A stretch of DNA of 64,000 nt. It comes from Immersiella caudata. Its lineage: Eukaryota; Ascomycota; Sordariomycetes; Sordariales; Lasiosphaeriaceae. Made by a program: the position numbers and the translations under genes. Shown here piece after piece: positions 57,980 through 64,000 of the stretch. The number at the start of each line of letters is the position of its first letter. The stretch's first letter is position 1. The notes beneath the pieces were generated by a model. It ran no database searches and was not told the DNA's origin. It worked only from the letters and a program-made list of their open reading frames with translations. The DNA lies in assembly GCA_030512335.1 (NCBI GenBank), contig JAULSU010000001.1, positions 1,488,001 to 1,552,000 of the forward strand. The letters are read 5' to 3'.

Positions 57980-59242
57980 ATGGCGTTTCACAACCAACAA
58001 CCGTCCGACAATACATTCTTCGTCGAGTCGGACGAGCCCCGCCAGCGCATGAACATGCGAGATGCCGCCAAGATGCTTGCCCGCAACAGGCAAGAGATGA
58101 TCGCCAACGAGCTCTCGAGGCTCGCATGCGACGAGTATCTCGAGGATGTCATGCAGCACATGCGTCACATGGAGGTAAGATGAAGCACCCGCACAGAAAG
58201 CCTAGGACAAAAAAGATTACTGACTGCCGTTTAGGATGAAACGTTGCCAGACGCTAATCTCATCGATATGCAGCGTGAGATCCAATGGTTCATGAGGCCT
58301 TATCTCATTGACTTCCTCATTGAAGCCCATGCTGCCTTCTCTCTCCTCCCCGAGACGTTGTTTCTCACTGTCAACCTCCTGGACCGGTACTGCTCTAAGA
58401 GAGTGGTGTATAAGCAACACTACCAGCTGGTTGGCTGCGCTGCCCTCCTCATTGCCGCCAAGTACGGCGACAAGAAGGATAGGGTTCCTCAAATAAATGA
58501 GCTCAACAACATGTGCTGCGGCCTTTACGATGCGGGCATGTTCACGCAAATGGAGATGCACGTCCTCAACACGCTCGACTGGAACATCGGCCACCCCACC
58601 GTCGACTTCTTCACCCAACTGATCGTTGCTGAGGAGCGGGACAACAGGGAGGTCGAACACATGGCGGCGTACATCTGCGAGATCGCCCTCTACCACCGCG
58701 ACTTCGTCTCGACGAAGCCATCGATCATGGCCCGGTCGTCCCTCGCCCTGGCAAGGGCCATTCTTAACAAGCCGGAGATCAACGATGGAGAGTGGGACCA
58801 CACCGAAAATGTCACCCTCTTGACGCTTTCGCAACACCTCCACCAGCCGTCGGTGACCCTGTCGAGGAAATACTCCAACCCATACTACTCCAGAGTGTCT
58901 GGCAAGCTTGCCGACTTCCTGGCTCAACAGGCTGCCATCGCCCGCCGGGATCCTCCCACACCCCCATCCGAGCCGACTATTGCGACCAAGGCGAACAATG
59001 TCTACAGCACCCCTCATAAGGGTATGGGCTCCATTCCTGGCGCTGCCGATGGGTACATGACGCCCCCAATCACGCCTGATGGAGCCTGCTTTGGACAAAA
59101 TAAGGAGTACCACCAACTTCCTCCCAGGTGTCCAGTCACGCCGACACCCCAGCCAACACATGCGCCAGTGTACCAAGCACAACAACAACACCAGATGGCA
59201 TCGCACTCGTACTTCGATCCTGCGACGCATGCAGCATACTGA
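57980..59242 (+). CDS. cln1: G1/S cyclin, Cln type
   Basis: A regulatory subunit of the main cyclin-dependent kinase, acting at the start of the cell cycle. Exons 57980-58174 and 58235-59242; the 60-nt intron has GTAAGA, branch TACTGACTG and acceptor TTTAG. Product 400 residues. The cyclin box begins with REIQWFMRPYLIDFLIEAH (M85-R86, the conserved MR), then FLTVNLLDRYCSKR, LVGCAALLIAAKY and VPQINELNNMC; the second cyclin fold covers about 190-290 (HPTVDFFTQL, SLALARAIL). The tail is Pro/Gln-rich with several S/T-P sites (TPPSEP, STPHKG, MTPPITPDG, CPVTPTPQ), likely phosphorylation sites controlling turnover. It resembles fungal CLN-1/Puc1 rather than mitotic B cyclins. A long leader with an upstream frame precedes it. 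Confidence 0.95.
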
Positions 59243-60263
59243 GCGAGCAACCTGCAGCACTGCTTGCCTAGGTCGCTGAGTTGACCACAGCTTCAGTTCT
59301 CACCTTTCGACCCTGACCTCATTAGGGAGGGGTCCCATTTCAGTTTCCAGGATCTCTCGAGTATACCACGTGGGAAGACAAAAAGATTGCAACGCATCTG
59401 GCACTTTTTTCTCTCGTCATGGAAAAACATTTAGCGTCATGGCATTAGCGTTGAATTCTGCGACTTTTCTTCGACTTCATCTCGGATATCCTGCCACGGC
59501 CTGCGTTGTCGCATCAAATGCTGTATTTTCCCACAGCGACCATGACGATTCAGCGCAAAATACCCTTCGGTTCCTGGTAGCCGTGTTAATTCTTCCGAAA
59601 ATTCAACAAAATCGCGGTACGATTTCGATCTCGAGTCGAGATGAGCGATGAGCACCGAGCGCCTCTTGAGGAGTGAGAAGCGCGACCAAAAAAAATGAGC
59701 ACGATCTTTTCTTCACAGCGATCCGATGACCCATGGTAGGGGATTCGATCAAAAAAGGAGGGGGCTTGTGATTCTCCGAAGGGACCCAAAAGATTGATAA
59801 AAACTGCCATGGCAGCCCCGGATTGAGAGGGGATGGCAAGATATGGAGAGAAAGAGGAGGCACGTTGAACCAGAGATGGGGTCCTCGCTTGGTCGATGGA
59901 TTTATCCCCTCTTCGTTGCGCTCAGCGATTACGCACACATACCATCACATTCATCGAGCGCGGACGGATGACGGACCGCACCCATCGAGCAGGAGACCCG
60001 ACGGGGTTTAGCTGCTCGGGACGATTTCATGGGGACTGGGCATTGCCGCGGCGGTGCCCAACAAAGAACAAGACATTCTTGATGGAAACCAGCACAGGTG
60101 CATAGCTTGTGTACTGTTTCGTAACCCCATTGGCAGTGTTGCAAATAGCTAGCTCCAAAACAAGACAAAAAAAGAGTAAAACTCTCTGGCACAAACTAGT
60201 TCCACCCACTTTAGATTTTTCTGTGCCATGAATCGTCGCTCAGACTAAGGCCCCTCGAGCGAC
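59243..60263. other. intergenic between convergent genes
   Basis: 3' flanks of cln1 (+) and the retropepsin-like gene (-). No other feature is recognised. Confidence 0.6.
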
Positions 60264-61946
60264 TCACCCTTGTGACATGCGTCGTAGAGTTTCTCCCTGG
60301 TGGTGGCTCTTTTCCTCGTCGATACTGTGCACCATCCCAACTTCGGGACCGCTGACAACCAGGCTCCCCAGACCACCCTCATCAGTATCGGTAACCACTC
60401 GTTTACTCCCGTCTGCCAACCTATGCTCGAACACGACTCGCGCCGGCGTCCCTAGACCTGATAGCGTCGTGTGCGGTTGGATCGGCGTGCCTGAACTCGA
60501 GTCGAGCATCCTCCCAGGAAACCTCGCCGCGCCGAGCACATCCCGCCTCTCGCTGCCCATCCAGATCTTGAACTTGTACGGCGCGCTAGACACATAGGCC
60601 ATGTGGAAGGGAACAATACCACTCAGTCGATCTGGCGCGCTCGCGGGATCGCTGGCGTCGTCAGGGGCTGAGCCGGGGAGGGCCACGACGGGAATGGTCA
60701 CAGTGCCGAGGGTGGTGATGTCCTTGGCTGGAGTAGACCCGGAGGGAGAGGAGATGGCTACGTCGAGATCATAGGTACGCATTATCTTTGCGTTGTCGGC
60801 TGTGGCGATGGTTCGGTAGGTTTGGGCGGCATAGGTCCGTGGGTGGATGCCGAGGCGGGAGAGGTCGCCTTCGAAGAGGCAGGGGAAGGTGGCTCCGGAG
60901 TCTAAAAGGACGGACCAGAAGATCGTCGGGCCGTCGGGGTCGGAAACGGTGGGAGTTTTGTGGGCGCGGCGGTGGGAGGGGGAAGGGGAGGTACGGGTGT
61001 GGGTGGTGGTGGTGCGGGAGACGGCCGCTTTGCGGCGGCGGAAGCCCATCGTGATCTCGTAATGGCCCATGTTATCGGTTTGGCGGCGCCAGGCAAGTTG
61101 GTTCTCCAGGCAGATGGCTTTTTTGGCGGTGATGGTGGATGGACCGGCCAGGGGGGGTTCGTACCAGAGCCACCCGGGTCCGTGGAGGGCGCCGTATCGG
61201 TCGAGGCGGGCCTCCCGGTCCTGAGTGAAGCTTGCGTAGGAGGGGCAGCGGTCGACGATGTGGCCTGCCCAGAGGAGGGTGTAGGATGCGGAATAGGTTA
61301 TTTCGCCGGTTGCGTAGCCGGTGATGGCGGCGGTGATGTTGTCTCGCTCAGGCTGGAACTGGGATGATTCGAGAAGAGTTTGGAGGAGGGTGGCACGCTC
61401 AGCGATAATTTTTGAGTGGAAGGAGGCAAGGGAGGACTTTGGCTTGGTGTTCTCCTCGTCTGTTGGGTCGAGTTGGCTGCGTTCTTGGATGGCTTGGTCA
61501 AGCAGGACCGGGAAGTCGGAAGCGCCGTTGTAGTGTTCCATCCAGAGGCGTCGCTGGGCGACCTTGCGGTCGGCAATTTGGATGCGGCTGAGGTCTTCGC
61601 CTTCGAGCCAGAGGGGGGAGCCGAGTACAACGGAAGGTTTCCACTCCGCCTCCGAGGCTAACAGGAGTGAATCTTGCAGCTCGATTCTGGCGACGCTGCG
61701 TGTTCGGGGCCGCGGAGGTCTGGCGACAATGGGAGTTGACGGCGAAAAGATGCCCCTAGGAACATGGTGGTGGCCGGCGCGGTTTCCGCCAAAGTTGGCG
61801 GTGTTGAAAGCATCGCGCATATGCCGTAATCTCACACTCGATCTCCGTCTACCGTGAGGACGGTAATGGGGTGCTGCCCGGAAGACGGAGTTCGGGTTGG
61901 CGAGGCCATCCCGAGTCTGGTCGGCCGACTGTTCTCCTGTGTCCAT
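60264..61946 (-). CDS. unknown protein with retropepsin-like domain, 560 residues
   Basis: Single exon. I chose the ATG at 61946 (MDTGEQSADQ); an ATG at 62036 would add 30 residues, and the frame is open to a TTG at 62132. The N-terminal third is basic and probably disordered. The middle (about 95-240) is helical-looking (IQIADRKVAQRRLWMEHYNG, FHSKIIAERATLLQTLLESS). The C-terminal part has FWSVLLDSGATFPCLFEGDL with D349 in the DSGA motif of aspartic proteases, followed by DVLGAARFPG at about 470, which fits the hydrophobic-hydrophobic-Gly motif closing a retropepsin half. One DSGA motif means it would have to dimerise to be active. No reverse transcriptase, integrase or zinc knuckle is nearby, so it is a stand-alone host gene or a captured domain. 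Its function is unknown. Confidence 0.8.
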   Translation of the reverse strand: MDTGEQSADQTRDGLANPNSVFRAAPHYRPHGRRRSSVRLRHMRDAFNTANFGGNRAGHHHVPRGIFSPSTPIVARPPRPRTRSVARIELQDSLLLASEAEWKPSVVLGSPLWLEGEDLSRIQIADRKVAQRRLWMEHYNGASDFPVLLDQAIQERSQLDPTDEENTKPKSSLASFHSKIIAERATLLQTLLESSQFQPERDNITAAITGYATGEITYSASYTLLWAGHIVDRCPSYASFTQDREARLDRYGALHGPGWLWYEPPLAGPSTITAKKAICLENQLAWRRQTDNMGHYEITMGFRRRKAAVSRTTTTHTRTSPSPSHRRAHKTPTVSDPDGPTIFWSVLLDSGATFPCLFEGDLSRLGIHPRTYAAQTYRTIATADNAKIMRTYDLDVAISSPSGSTPAKDITTLGTVTIPVVALPGSAPDDASDPASAPDRLSGIVPFHMAYVSSAPYKFKIWMGSERRDVLGAARFPGRMLDSSSGTPIQPHTTLSGLGTPARVVFEHRLADGSKRVVTDTDEGGLGSLVVSGPEVGMVHSIDEEKSHHQGETLRRMSQG

Positions 61947-62456
61947 GATGCCCCCCAGTGTCTTCGTGAACCTGCCGTCTCCCTTTTTCTCTCCCAGAAT
62001 GTACGTACAAGTGTACCCTACGTTACGTTGTATCATGGTTATTTTTTCATCCTCTGCCCTCCTGGCCTCCGGTTGCCTAATCTCCCGATGTGCGCGCTCG
62101 GAATGTTTGTTTCTTTGTCGGCAACACAACAAAGGTCAGCCATGCAAAACATGATTCTTTGACGCGGTCGGCCGAAAACGGGGAACATTTCCAGTCTTCC
62201 ATTGATTTTTTGCCAAGAATGCCGGATTGCGATGTTCTTTCAATTGGCATCAACGCATAATTTTGCTGCTGACATGGATGCAAAGGGGTAGGTAGCTCCT
62301 TCCCCCTTATCCCCCCTTTCCCCTCAACCGCTGAGCGCTGCCAATCTCTGCAGAGCTTTCCCAACACCACAGAACCACACGCAGCACTCATCTGGTTTAT
62401 CTTCAACATTCTGCCCCCGTACAATTTGATGACCAAACCCGCCTCGTTTGTTCAAG
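61947..62456. promoter_or_regulatory. divergent promoter region of two unknown genes
   Basis: About 510 bp between start codons of the retropepsin-like gene (-) and the partial gene (+). No TATA box is seen. The left part may belong to the coding region if the ATG at 62036 is used. Confidence 0.5.
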
Positions 62457-64000
62457 ATGCCATTGTCACCCCCTCGCAGCTCACCACTGGGGCCGAACCG
62501 CGGGTCGCCGACAGGCAGCGGCGGTGCCAGTTCTGAATGCCGTGTGGGCAAACCTCTCGACAGCGAATTCGTCGAGTTTCTCGAGGAGTATTCCGAGAGG
62601 CAGGATGTGCCGAGAAAGTTCAGATCCTGGCTCCGGGACGAAGTCCTCGACGACAAGGGCATCCGTTCGGAAATCAATCGTCGCCAGGTTATCGAATGCT
62701 ACCTCAAGAATCCTGAAGTCGAGTCTTTTGACGCTGGAGACGAGTTTTTTGAGAAGGCCAAAGAGTACCAGTTCTCCATGGACTGGTCCCGTCGAGACAG
62801 GGGGTTTTTCTACAAGATCCCACGCAAGTATCGCCCGGCGCCCGATGAGCCGCCAGCCGTCCCGACTGTCAAGGAGCCCGAGATTGGAGAGACCTACGAG
62901 TTTGAGGATCTCGGAGATGGTATTGAGAAGGGTGTCCAAGCGTGGTTCGACGACTCGAATGCCCCCTGGCCTGCGACTACACCGCAGATGGCCCGCCGCA
63001 GGGATGCCAGCACCCCTCAACCCGACGCTGTCCTCGGTGCGTTAGGTGCCTTGACCCCGGTGTCGACACATCGTGGCTCTCGGGGCGGGGCTCCGCCACC
63101 CCCGACATCCACTTCAGGCCTGTCTCCGGACTCGCATTATCGCGGACGACCGGGACCGCCGCTGAGAGCCCGTCTGGAAACCATACGGACATTCCTGGCC
63201 GACGAAGACGTGGGCCGCTGCGCCACCTGGGCCAAGCAGTTTGATGAGATTTCCGAGTATCTGGAATGGTTACACGCAGACGACGACGCAAAGCAGCTTG
63301 ATAACGCTCCGCCAGAAACGCGTGCCTTGTTCAACGAGGTTGTAGCCATGGCATTGACGCACCGAGTGTTCGAAAGCCATAAGCACGGCATCGTGCCATT
63401 CGAAGTCCCGCCGCCCCCCACGATTCCCAGGAGATCGACACGGCTGGACTGGGCCGTTCAGACCAAAAATTGGCCAGGCCCGTCTCTTGAACCGGCCGTC
63501 CTGAAGCTCGATCTTCCCCGCCCGCAGTATCCGCGCCCTGCGCAACCGGTAAACACCATGAGCTCCTCCAAAGCTGATCAGTCTTTTACGCGAGACACTT
63601 ATCAGTTTTGGGAGGGTGATGGGAGCAAAGAAGCGGACAACCTCGCCGTTGTGGAAGCACAAACATTCGCCGAATTTGAAGCCGAGGGCCGCATCGATGG
63701 TGTTCGTCGCGATGCCAACGACACCGGCCCGATCGTTCTCCCCGATGAGAATGGCACCCGGGTGCACCCAGGCGACGAAAAGGGCTGGGCCAAGGAGCAT
63801 GGTGCACGAAGAGTAGCGCTGCAATCCATGCTGAGACGATTCAACGCATCAGAGCAGCGACAGTTACCATTCTCCTTCGGGCGAGTAACATTGCCGCTGG
63901 CGGCCGGGGTCTTGGAAGAGGCGCGAGAAGGTCCCCGCCGCCCCCAGTGGGATGCTCCCAGTCTACCGCGCGAACAAATGCCGGCGCAACTCGAAAATCA
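62457..64000 (+). CDS. unknown protein, N-terminal 514 codons (runs off window)
   Basis: ATG at 62457 is the first after an in-frame TGA at 62430. The frame then stays open for 1,544 nt to the window end, so the gene is cut at its 3' side. I do not recognise the family. The N-terminus is Ser/Pro/Gly-rich; about residues 38-120 look folded (EFVEFLEEYSERQ, KFRSWLRDEV, RRQVIECYLKN); a Pro-rich linker follows; about 230-300 is another helical block (LETIRTFLADED, FDEISEYLEWLHADD); later come FAEFEAEGRIDGV and HPGDEKGWAKEHG. The length of the open frame and the acidic, charged composition support coding; minus-strand frames here are shadows. It diverges from the retropepsin-like gene. Confidence 0.75.
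   Translation, partial: MPLSPPRSSPLGPNRGSPTGSGGASSECRVGKPLDSEFVEFLEEYSERQDVPRKFRSWLRDEVLDDKGIRSEINRRQVIECYLKNPEVESFDAGDEFFEKAKEYQFSMDWSRRDRGFFYKIPRKYRPAPDEPPAVPTVKEPEIGETYEFEDLGDGIEKGVQAWFDDSNAPWPATTPQMARRRDASTPQPDAVLGALGALTPVSTHRGSRGGAPPPPTSTSGLSPDSHYRGRPGPPLRARLETIRTFLADEDVGRCATWAKQFDEISEYLEWLHADDDAKQLDNAPPETRALFNEVVAMALTHRVFESHKHGIVPFEVPPPPTIPRRSTRLDWAVQTKNWPGPSLEPAVLKLDLPRPQYPRPAQPVNTMSSSKADQSFTRDTYQFWEGDGSKEADNLAVVEAQTFAEFEAEGRIDGVRRDANDTGPIVLPDENGTRVHPGDEKGWAKEHGARRVALQSMLRRFNASEQRQLPFSFGRVTLPLAAGVLEEAREGPRRPQWDAPSLPREQMPAQLEN

Noticed and set aside
61947..62132. Extension of the retropepsin-like protein to a TTG
   Set aside because: Not an ATG start and the added residues look like leader sequence; an ATG at 62036 remains possible.
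62481..63020. 179-codon minus frame
   Set aside because: Antisense shadow of the plus-strand gene starting at 62457, which is open for over 1.5 kb.
1..64000. RIP-mutated transposons, CRISPR array, secondary-metabolite cluster
   Set aside because: No AT-rich, stop-laden blocks, no regularly spaced direct repeats of CRISPR type, and no PKS, NRPS or terpene synthase domains were seen.

Overview
The window is nuclear DNA of a filamentous ascomycete, most likely a Sordariomycete. Evidence: genes are split by short introns (50-107 nt) with GT...CTRAY...AG signals; the set includes a ~2,460-residue Fab1 kinase, a Cln-type G1 cyclin, a PNG1-type protein and an Ssb-type Hsp70; and a dispersed 5S rRNA gene and a tRNA gene lie alone between protein genes. 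The species cannot be named from the sequence.

Layout. 1-10.6 kb is gene-poor; the only plausible gene is a 67-residue cysteine-spaced protein on the minus strand (4931-5134) with a TATA box. A 91-residue conserved small protein follows at 10.6 kb, also with a TATA box. 13.3-31.7 kb is the dense core: fab1 (-), diverging from an unknown 681-residue protein (+) with a duplicated 29-residue SUMO-interacting-like unit; a mitochondrial BolA protein (-) diverging from an ACSF3-like acyl/malonyl-CoA synthetase (+); and eIF4E (-) diverging from the ribosome-associated Hsp70 ssb1 (+). 32.2-32.6 kb holds a degenerate 21-bp tandem array that reads as a seven-residue repeat with stop codons. 37.4-38.8 kb is png1. 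tRNA-Val(AAC) and a long-variant 5S rRNA gene sit at 40.4 and 41.4 kb. 41.5-56 kb is about 14 kb in which I recognise no gene. 58.0-59.2 kb is a G1 cyclin with a long leader. 60.3-64 kb has a 560-residue protein with a retropepsin-like DSGA motif (-) diverging from an unknown protein (+) that runs off the window.

Functions present: phosphoinositide and endosome/vacuole membrane identity (fab1), mitochondrial Fe-S and acyl-CoA metabolism (BolA, ACSF3-like), cytosolic translation and nascent-chain folding (eIF4E and ssb1 from one shared intergenic region), glycoprotein quality control or polarity (png1), and cell-cycle entry (cln1). No mobile element with intact coding capacity, CRISPR array or recognisable secondary-metabolite cluster was seen. 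Exon boundaries were derived by hand from splice signals and protein-family continuity.
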